Assembly (NCBI RefSeq): GCF_036711975.1 | Contig: NC_091973.1 | Location: 2,108,001 to 2,172,000 of the forward strand | Length of the DNA stretch: 64,000 nucleotides | Direction: 5' to 3' | From: Onthophagus taurus | Taxonomy: Eukaryota > Arthropoda > Insecta > Coleoptera > Scarabaeidae | Shown here: one piece after another, positions 1 to 12,200 of the stretch | Numbering within the stretch: the first letter of the stretch is position 1 | How the letters are laid out: every line of letters begins with the position of its first letter | Made by a program: the position numbers and the translations under genes | The notes under the pieces: model-generated | Seen by the model: the letters and a program-made list of their open reading frames with translations, nothing else | What the model was told of the DNA's origin: nothing | Databases searched by the model: none

Positions 1-259
1 GTAAGCCGATATAAATGTCGATTACCATGCGAAATTGCTCACTATTCACGTTTACGTTCTCAAAGTCGGGTACAGGTTATGTTCTATGACAAAACGTTTA
101 TGTTCAATTAAAACAATTTTTATTGCAAAGTGTGAATCGGCCGAGTAATTGCCACATCGATCGAAAATAGCCTAAATAAGCCTTTTTATATTTACTTTAA
201 TACTTGGTATTTCAAAACCGCAAATATTTTGGAATATTAATATATTATTATTATACAAA
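1..259 (+). promoter_or_regulatory. 5' flank of the CPT2 gene
   Basis: AT-rich stretch directly upstream of the CPT2 start codon. No ORF and no convincing TATA box with initiator was seen. The promoter and 5' UTR of CPT2 should lie here by position only. Confidence 0.4.
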
Positions 260-2262
260 ATGGTGATTTTTCAATCAACAAGTGCCTTCCCATTACTTCA
301 TCGATTAGGATTTAGAAGATGCTTCAGTGGTAAGAACATGTATATCCAACATAGTAAAATACCAACGATGCATTTTCAACCTTCTTTACCTCGATTACCA
401 ATACCAAAACTTGAATTAACTTGTGAAAGGTATTTGGCTGCGCAACGACCTTTATTAATTGATGAGTATTACCATAAGACTGAAGATACAGTATGGAAAT
501 TTCGTGACACCCACGGTAAAGAGCTACAAAAATTATTAAAAGAAAATGATAAACAAAATAAGCACACAAGTTACATTTCCGAAGCTTGGTTTGATATGTA
601 TTTGAGCTTGAGAAAACCTTTACCACTTAATTTTAACCCAATGTTGGTTTTTCAAAACGATCCAAAGAAAGAATACAATAATCAATTAATTCGTACCGCA
701 AATTTGTTATTGAGCTCATTAAAATTTTATAAATCGTTGAAAGCGGGGATTTTAGAACCGGAAGTTTTTCATTTAAACCCTAAGAAAAGTGATAACGAAA
801 CTTTTCGTAATATTTGCTCAAAAATACCATCACCGTTCTCTTGGTACGCCGCCTTCCTATTTAAAGCATACCCCCTTGATATGAGTCAATACCCCAGCTT
901 ATTTAACACAACTAGAATCCCGGAAATTGATAAAGACCGCCTTTACACAAATCATAAAGCCAAACACATCACCGTCCAAAGAAACGGTTATTTTTACGCT
1001 TTCGATGTGTTAGATGAAAACGATAACATCATATCACCAAATTCAATTTTGGCTCGCCTAAAATACATCATTGATGATAACATAAAACCAAACGAATTCC
1101 CAATTGGGGTTTTAACAACATTGGAGCGTAATAAATGGGCCACTTTACGCCACAACTTAACGGAATTGGGCAACCAAGACACGTTTAAAATCATAGATAG
1201 CTCCCTTTTTAATATTTGTTTAGACGATGAATCGATCGGCGAAGATTTAAATAAATTAATTCGAATTTTCCTTCACGGTAACGGCGATAACCGATGGTTT
1301 GATAAATCATTTTCACTCCAAGTGAGTAAAGATGGATTTGCCGGGGTTAATTTCGAACATTCCTGGGGCGACGGAGTGGCCGTTTTGCGTTATTTCCAAG
1401 ATATTTACAAAGATACCACGAAAAACCCTCTAATCCACCCGGATACAAAACCATCCGATGAAGCTAACTCCTCCGTAAAACGCTTACAAATATGTTTAGA
1501 TGAAAATACGAAAAGCGAGATTAAATCGGCACAAAATTCATATAAATCTTGGTGCGATTCCTTATCGATTAACGCGATCGAACTTGAAGGAGTCGGTCGC
1601 AAAAATTGCCGCCAATTTAATATAAGCCCCGATGCGCTGATGCAAATGAGCTTCCAAGCTGCTTATTATAAAATCCACGACTGTTTTGTCCCAAGTTACG
1701 AATCGTGTAGCACTGCAGCTTTTAAACACGGCCGAACGGAAACCGTACGTCCTTGTACCGTTGCGACAAAATCTCTCAGCGAAGCTTTAGTTAAGAAAAA
1801 CCGTCCTTCAAACATCCAGTTAAAACAACTCGTTCAAGAATGTTCAAGAGTCCATATGCAACTAACCAGAGAAGCCGCCATGGGTCAAGGATTTGATCGA
1901 CATCTTTACGCGTTAGAATTACTTGCGAAAAAATCAAATTACACCGAAAACATCTTCGATGATCCTGCGTACGAAAATTTACAAAAAAATATTATTTCTA
2001 CAAGTACTTTATCTTCCCCTGCTGTTAGAGCTGGGGGTTTCGGACCCGTCGTTGAAAATGGATTAGGTTTAGGGTAATTTAATAATTTATTAATTTTTGT
2101 TCCATTCAAAAATCTTATTAATTTATTTCTTTTAGATACGTCATTAAAGATGAGTATATTGGAACTTTGGTTACCAATTATCCAAAACAAAACGGAAAGG
2201 AGTTCATTGATTGCCTTAAAGAGACCATTGATGACATCATGAAGATTTTACATTCAAAATAA
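260..2262 (+). CDS. CPT2: Carnitine O-palmitoyltransferase 2, mitochondrial
   Basis: Two exons (260-2073, 2136-2262) join in phase into 646 residues, close to the roughly 650 of animal CPT2. The enzyme turns acylcarnitine back into acyl-CoA on the matrix side of the inner mitochondrial membrane, the last step of the carnitine shuttle before beta-oxidation. The N-terminus (LGFRRCFSG) is basic and lacks acids, as expected for a mitochondrial presequence. The choline/carnitine acyltransferase fold is shown by PIPKLELTCERYLAAQRPLL near residue 46, the catalytic histidine in FEHSWGDGVAVLRYF near residue 370, and the C-terminal STSTLSSPAVRAGGFGPVV followed by GLGLGYVIKDEYIG across the splice junction. 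The first ATG was chosen because it gives the presequence. It is convergent with the V-ATPase gene, 226 bp away. The family call is firm; the CPT2 rather than CPT1 assignment rests on the short N-terminus without membrane segments. Confidence 0.95.
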
Positions 2263-2320
2263 TTATTCATTACATTCTATTTCACATATATTTTTTGTCA
2301 GATATTTTTATATCATGTTA

Positions 2321-2326
2321 AATAAA
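2321..2326 (+). terminator. Polyadenylation signal of CPT2
   Basis: A canonical AATAAA lies 59 bp after the CPT2 stop codon, where the 3' end of a short UTR would be expected. Confidence 0.6.
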
Positions 2327-2488
2327 GTTATTATAAGGTATTTTTCGTTAAATTTTATTTTCGATTACAATATTTCCAAATTAAATACATAACATTAATC
2401 GTCATTGAAGATTCTCTTAATAATGGAACTCTAAAATCTAAGCAAGATCTTAATAACACAAATATTTACAACAACTTAATTACTACAT

Positions 2489-5400
2489 TCATTTAATATC
2501 CCCCATTTGAACTTTGGACACCATATAAATGCCCACAATCAATCCAAAAAGTCCTATAGCGCTCCCAAAAATCTCAACGATTAAAATCTTCACGAACAAA
2601 GCTGAATTCGCAGCATCAGCAAGCGCAGCGCCGGATCCAACAATCCCAACAGCCATCCCGCAGAATAAATTCACCAAACCAACCGCGATTCCAGCCCCAA
2701 ACATTAAATAACCAGACATCCAATTTTTCATACGAGATTCCGGGGTTAGATTCGTCCAACTAAAATCTTCCAAATATCCAGATAAAACGATCGCGGTGAT
2801 TAAACCGTAAATCGCAACTGCTTCGCAGAAAATGACTGAGATTAAATTTTTCGTCTTGATTCTTGGCGCTTTCACGCCACCCCCGATGATGCTTACTCCA
2901 GTCGTATGAATACCACTGAAAATTAAGTAAATATATTTAGATTAATGAAGATTTTATTTTGAGGAGTGTTTTCAAAATACAAAAAGTCTATTTTGAATTA
3001 AAAAAAAATAGTATTTAAGACAAAAATTATGTCATGAGATACTAAAACCACTCAAAATTCAATTTTATAGAGTTATCTTTGGTTTTGTTAATTAATCTTA
3101 ATCAATAAATCCTGTGTAGTATTTAACATAGTGTTGGGTATTAAATTTTAATACTATCCACCAATTTCTTCCATTTTTTTCTTATCTTTTGCTAATATTC
3201 TAGCTTCTGTCTAATTTATTCATCTTCTCTCCTGCACTCTGCCTTCCCCAACTTTTTTGACCGGTCTATTTTCTCATACCTCAAATACTACATTTCAGTC
3301 GACTGCGAGTTCTGTTAGGTTGCTGGTACACTCTCTGATCAGTGTGGAATCACACGTGTAGGCCTGAATTGCCTTTAGGGCGACCCGACTGTCTGTGAAA
3401 ATGTTTATGGATGCACCTTTCTGTCCCTTCTCTAGGTTCAAAACGGTGCAGAAGTTTATAGCAAGAACTTCTGCTTCAAAACTGGTCATGTCCGAGCTGT
3501 GGCGCAATGTAATGGCCCCTCTTCACTCATGATGGCCACCATGGATGATGAATGATGCATGTTTGCTTCCGCACAGTGGTATAGTCTAGATGGTCTACCT
3601 AATGTATACTACTCTGGATCCAACTGTCTTTAATAATAATAATAATCTCTGCATCTGAGAGTAAAAGTGAGAAACAGTAATATTGTTAAGAATACAATTT
3701 GCTACAACTTTTATACCAAAAGTTTTTTTATAATATGTTCCGAATCCCGTGCGCTACCATCAAAAGTATGAAAAACCAGGATTTCAACTAATTTTCATAT
3801 TTTTCTCGATAATTATGCGTCTGAGAGCAAAAGTGAAAGTGAAATATGGTTAAGAATCAAATTTGCCACAACTTTTATACTAAAACTTTTGCTTGTTCTA
3901 CCAACAAGCCAAGTCAGCCGATCTAGATATTGTTCGTGATATAAGAAATAATCTCGGCCGACTTCGAAGACGTCGGCCGCTCCAAATATTGTTCGTGATA
4001 TAAGAAATAATCTCGGCCGACTTCGAAGACGTCGGCCGCCCCAAGTATCATGAAGAATACTTGATACTTATTGTATTGTTCATGATACATGATACTTATT
4101 GTTCATGATTTGCTCTCAGATGCATCATGAACAATATTTAATGCAAGTAGTAGGAGGTTACTTCTACCATAAATTGCAAGTAAAAGTTGTAGCAAATCTT
4201 ATTCTTAACAATGTTGCTCTTTTCCAATTTTGCTCTCAGATGCATAAATATTGAGAAAAATATGAAAATTAAGTTAAGAATACAATTTTTATGCCAAAAG
4301 TTTCTTTATAATGTATTAGTACATTATTATATACAGGATGGTTCAGTTTTTAATCGGGAAACTTTACTAGGATGTAGTACTTGCCAAAATAACACAAATT
4401 TTTTATATAAACATAGGGTCGCAATTCTTTTGTTTTCGAGCTATGAGCGATTAAAGTTGAGAAAAAAATTTACATTTTGTTTTGTATTTCGGCTGCAAGT
4501 AAACCGTAGAATTTGAAACTTTGTACGTATGTACTACTGGTTAAGAACTTATTTTCAACCATACCTTAAACTTCCCCAGCGCCCTCTTAGGGGATGAAAT
4601 TCACTACCCCCTTGTTTTTTTTATAACAACTTTTTAACGCTATGGAATATGAACATAAAAAAATATGGGTTGCAAAGCTCACTCTTTAGTGGTACTTTTT
4701 TGTCTCTTTAGTATTTTCCTTAAAGTTAATAGTTTCCGTGTAAAAAAATAAAATATCGTGCCATGCACTGCTATGTGCCGCCATGTTTAGCCAAAATTAT
4801 TCTAAAAGTTTGCTCTGAGAACTTGTAAGTTTCATTTACAGTGAATCCTCATAATTATTGCTGGTTATTAATAATTTTTGACGGTTATTAAGCCAGAGTA
4901 TCAATTTTTTAATATTGTTTAAAACAACGTAATTTGTTCAGACAGGCATTAATCTTATTTATGGTTTTTCTTATGAAAATCACAATTAATTGGTGTTATT
5001 TAGTTAGTACTAGATCCTAGTAAGTGCACAACTTCTATAGCCACCTATAAAGAAAATTTTTTTTTAATAATAGCAGCGCTTTACAGTACAATGTAGCATA
5101 TTTTATTTTTTTACGTTAAAACTATTATTTTTAAGGAAAAATCTAAAGAGAGAAAAAAGTACTAGTAATGAATAAGCTTTACAACCCATATTTTTCTTTG
5201 TTAATATTCCATGGCGTTAAGAAGTTGTTATAAAAAAATCAAAGGGGCTGTGAATTTCATCTCCTTAGAGGGCGCTAGGGAAGTTTAAGGTATGGTTGAA
5301 AATAAGATATTAACCAGTAGTACATACATACCAAATTTCAAATTCTATGGTTTACTCATACCCGAAATAAAAGATAAAATGTAAATTTTTGGCTCAACTT

Positions 5401-6164
5401 TGACAGCTCATAGCTCGAAAACAGAAGAGTTGCGACCCTATGTTTATATAAAAAACTTGTTTATTTTGGCAAGTACTACGTCCTAGTAAAGTTTCCCGAT
5501 TAAAAACTGAACCACCCTGTATATTAATATATTATGAGTTATTTAATTTATATTATAGAAATAACTGGTCAACATGGATCAAACTCCCTCATTTAATTAT
5601 ATCTCTTCCATTGTTACTTTTCAATCATCCATTCCATCTTTTATTTCTTCTCTCTTGGAATTGCCACCTTTTCTTAAAAATACTTAAAAATATTTTTCCC
5701 CCTTTGCATTATTAATTCCATCAATGATTGATCCTTCATTGTCTATAATACTAATTATGGATTCTTAAACACAATTATTATTATCTTAAATTTAGACTTT
5801 TTGTTTCAAAAACGATCTTTAAAAATAAAATATTCTTACAGTGCAGCTCCTACGACAGATAATGCTACGGATAGACCAATTCCAATTGTAGCCCACATAT
5901 GAGGTGATGTTTCCTCAAGAAACCTAATTAATTCATTACGTGGTTACATCATAATAAAATGAGATGTATTCTTTGATAACTTACCAGCCAAAACTAATCC
6001 TCTCACCTTTCCCAGTTAAAAGATGATACAAAGCTGAAAAAATTAATTATTGATTATCCTCATATAAATAGATATTGAAGGGATAACTTACATAATATAG
6101 TGATGGAGGTAACTGTTGCAGAAAGAAACACAGTGCCGAGGATAACCCTTAAAGGACCAGCCAT
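2489..6164 (-). CDS. VhaPPA1-1: V-type proton ATPase 21 kDa proteolipid subunit c'' (copy A)
   Basis: Four exons (6092-6164, 5985-6033, 5840-5923, 2489-2915) join in phase into 210 residues, the usual size of subunit c''. It is a membrane ring subunit of the V0 sector that carries protons across endomembranes. Hydrophobic helices fill most of the chain. Diagnostic stretches are [50 protein letters not shown] with the likely proton-carrying Glu at residue 100, and a second helix with [19 protein letters not shown]. The copy lies head to tail with copy B at 6435-7582. Its last intron is about 2.9 kb and full of repeats, while copy B keeps a short intron there. The symbol follows the Drosophila tandem pair; which copy is the true counterpart of which is unproven. 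Confidence 0.93.
3295..3600 (-). mobile_element. Fragment of a non-LTR retrotransposon (RNase H region)
   Basis: On the minus strand an open stretch reads FEAEVLAI and then [17 protein letters not shown]. This matches the RNase H domain near the end of many insect LINE ORF2 proteins (Jockey/R1-like), with the catalytic E in FEAE and D in TDSR. Only about 100 codons are recognisable and no reverse transcriptase is nearby, so this is a short dead remnant inside the big intron of V-ATPase copy A. The exact clade cannot be told. Confidence 0.65.
3640..4310. repeat. Composite inverted repeat: satellite-A arms around two 311-bp-family cores
   Basis: 3640-3900 holds about 1.5 copies, in plus orientation, of the GCATCTGAGAGCAAAAGTG satellite (family A) that forms arrays at 51.9-53.9 and 55.6-56.9 kb. 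3915-4040 then holds two tandem copies of about 60 bp containing the inverted repeat GGCCGAC..GTCGGCC that also forms the array at 47.3-49.3 kb (family B). 4105-4310 carries family A again in the opposite orientation (TTGCTCTCAGATGCAT). So A(+), B, B, A(-) are arranged as one fold-back unit inside an intron. Confidence 0.7.
4330..5524. mobile_element. Fold-back/MITE-like element with terminal inverted repeats of about 440 bp
   Basis: The left end begins TATACAGGATGGTTCAG and the right end closes with its complement, CTGAACCACCCTGTATA. Similarity between the arms continues inward for about 440 bp (for example AAACTTTACTAGGATGTAGT on the left, and an inverted match around 5470-5500). About 290 bp of unique DNA lies between the arms. 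There is no coding capacity. The flanks suggest a TA target duplication, which fits a non-autonomous DNA transposon, but the superfamily is not resolved. It sits in the large intron of V-ATPase copy A. Confidence 0.8.
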
Positions 6165-6434
6165 GGTGATGTATTTTTTAAAACACCCTCTCCAACGAGT
6201 TAGCGAGCGATTTGATGTACTAATGTGTCAGTGTCAAATAAGTCGATAATACAGGAATTTCAAAAAGGAGGTAATTTTAAAACCATCTATTTAGATTAAT
6301 TTTTATTTTTTAAAACAGTTTAACTACTTTAACAAGTTTCTTTTAGATATTTACACGATAAATACACTTCATATTGAATCATTATTATTTATAATAAAAC
6401 TAAAACCTCCCACTTTCTCTTTCCAACCTTTTTT

Positions 6435-7582
6435 TTATTTGCTATCTCCCATGGTCCCTTTCGAAGTCAAATAAATCCCTACGATTAATCCAAAAAGACC
6501 GATAGCGCTTCCAAAAATTTCTATAATTAAAATTTTAACGAACAAGTTTGAATTCGCGGCGTCGGCAATAGCAGCACCAGAACCGACGATTCCAACGCAT
6601 AATCCGCAAAATAGATTTACAAAACCGACAGTTAATCCAGCTCCAAAAATGATGTAAGCCCCGGTATATTGGGTGGCCCTAAAAAGCTCATTTTCCGCAG
6701 CCACAGTCACACTGTATTCCTAAAATTTTTGCTTTTTTAATCTTGATCATCTTAAAATTGCAAACCTTACCCCTAATATACCAGAAAGTACGATTGAAGT
6801 AATCAAACCGTAAATGGCAACAGCTTCACAGAAAATAATTGAAATTAAATTCTTCGTTTTAATTCTGGGAGCTTTCACCCCAGCCCCAACTATACTTGAA
6901 CCCGTTGTGTAAATACCACTGAATAAAATTTATTTAATAAAATCAAAAATTTAAAAAAATTAAGATTCTTACACAGCTGCCCCTACAACCGATAAAGCCA
7001 CTGATAATCCTATTCCGACTAATGCCCACATGTACGGGGAAGTTTCTTGAAGGAACCTAAAGTTTATTTAATTTTAAAATAATTATTTTTAAATTTGCCG
7101 CGTAATATTGACATAACCAATAAGAAATATGTTATGTTAACAGCGCGTGATCAAATTAATCAAATCATATTCATTTCTTAACAATTTTAACATTAAGCAA
7201 TAAAAAAAAATTTGAAATAATTAAAATAATTTAATATTAAATGTAATCGCAATTTTTATTTGAAATATTAATGGGTTATTAATTAAGTTGAAATCACATG
7301 ACTCAATTCTATCAAAACTTTTCTACATATAAAAAGATTTAAAAAAATAAAGTTATTAAAACATTAAAAAAAATAACTTACCATCCAAAATTAACTTGTT
7401 CACCCTTTCCATTAAACATATAATAGATTCCTGTCGAAAATAACAAACCACAATTTAAGTCACATGCCGAGAACGCCCATTTCACTTAGTTTTATAATAA
7501 AAAGGTTGCCCAAAAACTCACCTAAGACAACGGAAGCGCCTATTGCGCTCCCTACAAATGTATTCGCCAACGCATAACGCAT
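6435..7582 (-). CDS. VhaPPA1-2: V-type proton ATPase 21 kDa proteolipid subunit c'' (copy B)
   Basis: Five exons (7522-7582, 7382-7430, 6973-7056, 6771-6918, 6435-6719) join in phase into 208 residues. It has the same V0 ring role as copy [40 protein letters not shown], the proton-binding Glu in [11 protein letters not shown], and [16 protein letters not shown] near the end. The second and third exons have exactly the same lengths as in copy A (49 and 84 nt), showing tandem duplication. The copies differ most at the N-terminus ([20 protein letters not shown] here) and in the loop after TM3, where copy B has an extra intron. It may be the tissue-restricted partner, as in flies, but this sequence carries no expression evidence. 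Confidence 0.93.
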
Positions 7583-8194
7583 TTTTCAAAAAATTTTCTT
7601 CCACAAATTGTTTAAAAAAAAAATGGAGTATCTACTTCGCACTTCGGAGTCTACTAACAAGACTAAACTAAAACGATCGAGTGAACGTCCATAATGTCAA
7701 CTTAGTACAGGTGGTTTTAAGTGGTGGGAGATAACATGACAATTTCAGGTAGATAACAAGTTAATCAAATGTCTAAAAAATTTCTTAAAAATTTTACTAA
7801 TTTTGTCCAAATTTCCACAGTCAGTTTTTTTTACTTCCCTTATTTTTTAATAATTTTTCCTGTAAGTGTCTTTCTTCTAATAAAACTTTTCTTTCGCCAA
7901 GTGTCAAATTGGATTTTGGTGATTTCACAGTTTTTAACTCTTGCGACGTGTTGATGGATGGCTTCAGTTTTTTGCGCTGCCATCTCTACTTAATTTCTTC
8001 TTGTGGTACTCGTTTTAAGATCGACGAAATTTAATCCTTTGGCTTGTACCGTCTTTTCTCATTTCGTCACCTGGTAATAACCAGTGATTCTATTGATCCT
8101 ATCCAATTTATCCCAGTCTTGCTGCGTATGGAACTCGAGATTTTGAAGTGTCGGAACAGTTTTTCAAGTTGTAGTGCTTAAATACAACTCGTAA
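7583..8194. other. 5' flank of V-ATPase copy B, no gene seen
   Basis: AT-rich DNA with no supported gene. The first 150 bp must carry the promoter of copy B. A 61-codon open frame at 7769-7954 is low-complexity hydrophobic and has no support. Confidence 0.4.
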
Positions 8195-8445
8195 ATTAAC
8201 GGATTAAGATAGCAATATTGTGTAGAATCAAATTTATTTCTATAAATTCCACCATTAACAACTAATAAATTTATCTAATTTCATATTTTTCGACATCTAT
8301 GCGTCTGAGAGGAAAAGTGAAAGAGAACAATATTGTTTAGAATAAAATTTCCTACATCTTTTGTTCTAAAAGTTATTCTGTAATATCTCCATTTCCCGAG
8401 TTCTACCATTAAGAATTCATCTAATTTTTATTGGCTTGAATCGCA
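8195..8445 (+). repeat. Dispersed, diverged copies of satellite family A
   Basis: About 1.5 degenerate monomers: GCGTCTGAGAGGAAAAGTG, then AGAATAAAATTTCCTACA, then TTCTAAAAGTTATTCTGTAA, in the same order as the arrays near 52-57 kb. They are more diverged than array members, so this is an older or unhomogenised insertion. Confidence 0.65.
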
Positions 8446-9201
8446 CTGATAATAATAATAATAATAAATTAAAGAATAAAAGGAATATTATAATTAGGTG
8501 AATATAAAGATAACTCAGGTACTTTTTTTCTTTATTTTCGAAAATATTACATTTTGTAGGAAATATTTATATAAATAAATGAAACTCTTATTTAAGTGTG
8601 TATTTAGTATTGTCTAAGAAATTCGTTATTGTATTTTCTTAAACGAAATCTTTTTGTTTGAAAATTTGTTTCTTAATTAATAAATTTTTTTTTCAGCAAG
8701 GCACAAAAACCTGTACATAGTATCACATAGATAAGTGTGCATTGCACTAGAGAAAATAAATACTTAAAAAATACTAAGAACGTAGAGAGGATAGATTTTT
8801 TCTCTTTTTTTATAAAAAAAGTGATGATCAAGATGGTAAAGAAATCGTGAAGATGATGAAGACGAGAAAATTCCGTTGTAATACTTTTAAAAAATGAAAC
8901 ATAGAAACTATATTATGACTTATTACTAAAGATAAGTACTTAAAACCCTGAAATACAGTACAAATAAAATTATTTACACAAGATTTACCTAAATTTGGTA
9001 TTTTAAAAATTAATTATAAATTATAATCGCGTTTTACATTCAATTCTTTTAGTTATTGTCATATTACGACTAAAAACATAACGATTTTATTCATTTAAGT
9101 ACATCTTAAATCGTTTCTTTAAATGCTGAAATAATGAAATTGCACTGGTATTTTTTTTGTTTTAATGATTACGATTGCCAGTCTCATAAATTATTACTTT
9201 T
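8446..9201. other. 3' flank of the HR78-like gene, no gene seen
   Basis: AT-rich DNA with several AATAAA-type hexamers on both strands. The 3' UTR of the receptor gene (transcribed leftward) should end here. Nothing else was recognised. Confidence 0.4.
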
Positions 9202-12200
9202 TTATTTGCAAAGAAATTCTTGTTCAATTTGTTCAGACTTTACCTGCCGATTAAAACTGTTAGCAGCTGATGTTCCCATACGTAAAATATAAGGAATCAC
9301 ACTATCAATTTGTACTTGACCTAAAAGACCAGCAAAAAATAATTCTTCTAAAATTTGTGGTTCCAAGGCACGAAGTGGTGGAAGACGTAACAATAATCTA
9401 AAAAAAAATAAATTAATAAAACCAATAATCTCTCAATAATTCACTTTACCTTGGAAATCGATCTGAATCACCGGGAAAACTTTGATTAACGTGATTTCGT
9501 AAAGCCTGAAACGATTTTTCTTGCATCTTCTCAATCGGTTTTCGAATATGCAATCCTGGTTGATCACTAGAAAACAGCGCTATCAATTTTAAATACGCGT
9601 ATTCATGAACGTCCACATGAAGCCTATTCATCGTATTCACATAATCTTGTAATCGAACGATATGATCCGTTACTTGTTTCACTTTTAACGCCGTCATCTT
9701 CTCTTGAGCGATCGATGAATGTATATGACTTATCAACGCAGCTAATATCGTCGTTAATGATAATGATTGCGAACACTGCGCCAAACCCAAGGCAAATAAT
9801 TCAGCCCAACAATTTTTTAATAATGATACTTGTATATCCATACTGTAAAAAAAATTAATAATAATTTCAGGTTAGCTAATTAATAAAAAATAAGATATTC
9901 TTGGATAAAAAAAAAAAATACCGAGTGATGTAAAATCATAAAAAAAAGTTTCTAATAAAACTTTTTTATATGATGGGGGAAACAACTCAACTTAGAAGGA
10001 CCATCAAGAATATTTTTTTTTGAGAAGTATGTTATTCCCCATGTAAAAATAAATAATTTTTATCAGAAACATTTTTTTTTAACGAAGTCTCAACTTAAAT
10101 GCCTCACTTAGTATAAGTACCACTTCCGGGTAACCAATTCGATTGTAATTTTATAAACTGAAATTTTTAAAATCTTTATAAATTTGTATCAGAATGTTTT
10201 TCATGATAATAAAGACTTGTGCGAAGTAGTGATGGAACGGATAGTGATTTTGCAAAAATCCCCAGCATCCCCGTTGGCCATTATGGTTATAATTTCTGAA
10301 TTTTCTAAAAAATTGTCGATCATTTCAAAAATTTATTTCTCAATAACTAAAAGCGATTTTTCAAAACGGCTTGTTGTATTGAAAAGAGGATACTTTAATT
10401 AATAATTGGTGATATTTCCACAAGGATCCTTCAAGAAATTAATTTTATAGCGAATTTTGAAAATATCGATGAATATTGCAACATTGAAAATTTTATCAAA
10501 ACTTCAAATATTGTTTTCTCAAAAACTAAAAGTTATTTTTCAAAACGTGTTGGTTCATTGGAAAGAGGACACTTTCATTAACACTTTGGGAAATTTTCAT
10601 ACTTATATTCCAAATAATGGATTTTATACGAATTTTTAAAACTTAATCGGCGAAAATTGCAAAATTCGATCATTTCAAAAATTTATTTCTCAATAACTAA
10701 AAGCGATTTTTCAAAACGGCTTTTTGCATTAAAAAGAGGATACTTTAATTAATAATTGGTGATATTTCCACAAGGATCCTTCAAGAAATTAATTTTATAG
10801 CGAATTTTGAATATATCGATGAATATTGCAACATCGAAAATTTTATCAAAACTTCAAATATTGTTTTCTCAAAAACTAAAAGTTATTTTTCAAAACGTGT
10901 TGGTTCATTGGAAAGAGGACACTTTCATTAATACTTTGGAAAATTTTCATACTTATATTCCAAATAATGGATTTTATACGAATTTTTAAAACTTAATCGG
11001 CGAAAATTGCAAAATTCGATCATTTCAAAAATTTATTTCTCAATAACTAAAAGCGATTTTTCAAAACGGCTTATTGTATTGAAAAGAGGATACTTTAATT
11101 AATAATTGGTGATATTTCCACAAGGATCCTTCAAGAAATTAATTTTATAACGAATTTTGAAAATTATTGAAAATTTTATCAAAACTTCAAATATTGTTTT
11201 CTCAAAAACTAAAAGTTATTTTTCCAAACGGGTTGGTTCATTGGAAAGAGGACACTTTCATTAATACTTTGGGAAATTTTCATACTTATATTCCAAATAA
11301 TGGATTTTATACGAATTTTTAAAACTTAATCGGCGAAAATTGCAAAATTCGATCATTTCAAAAATTTATTTCTCAATAACTAAAAGCGATTTTTCAAAAC
11401 GGCTTTTTGCATTAAAAAGAGGATACTTTAATTAATAATTGGTGATATTTCCACAAGGATCCTTCAAGAAATTAATTTTATAGCGAATTTTGAAAATTAT
11501 ATCAAAACTTCAAAGTATTGTTTTCTCAAAAACTAAAAGTTATTTTTCAAAACGGGTTGGTGCATTGGAAAGAGGACACTCTTATTAACACTTTGGGAAA
11601 TTTTCATACTCATATTCCAAGAAATGGATTTTATACGAATTTTTAAAACTTAATCGGCGAAAATTGCAAAATTCGAAAAAACTCGATTATTTGAAAAATT
11701 TATTTATCCAGAACTAAAAGCGATTTTTCAAAACCGCTTGTTGCATTAAAAAGAGGATACTTTAATTAATAATTGGTGATATTTCCACAAGGATCCTTCA
11801 AGAAATAAATTTTATAGCAAATTTTGAAAATTTATTCAAATATTGTTTACTCAAAAACTAAAAGTTATTTTTCAAAACGGGTTGGTTCATTGGAAAGAGG
11901 ACACTCTTATTAACACTTTGGGAAATTTTCATGCTCATATTCCAAGAAATGGATTTTATACGAATACTTTAATTAATAATCGAAAGTGATAACAGCGACA
12001 GTTTTGTTAATAATGAATGTGATGATGAATTACAAGTGAAGAGAAGGAAACTAGACGAAACTGCAACAAGAGATATTATATATATCGTATTGGGATTGTT
12101 ACAATGAGGTTGCTAAAGATAAACCTGATATAAATAAAGTTGTATTCAATGAAAAAAGTCCTATTGGGGGCTAAAAGAGATACTAATTCCTGTGAATGGT

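Noticed and set aside
2529-2711. Plus-strand open frame over V-ATPase copy A
   Set aside because: It is the complement of the real c'' exon, which has strong family matches.
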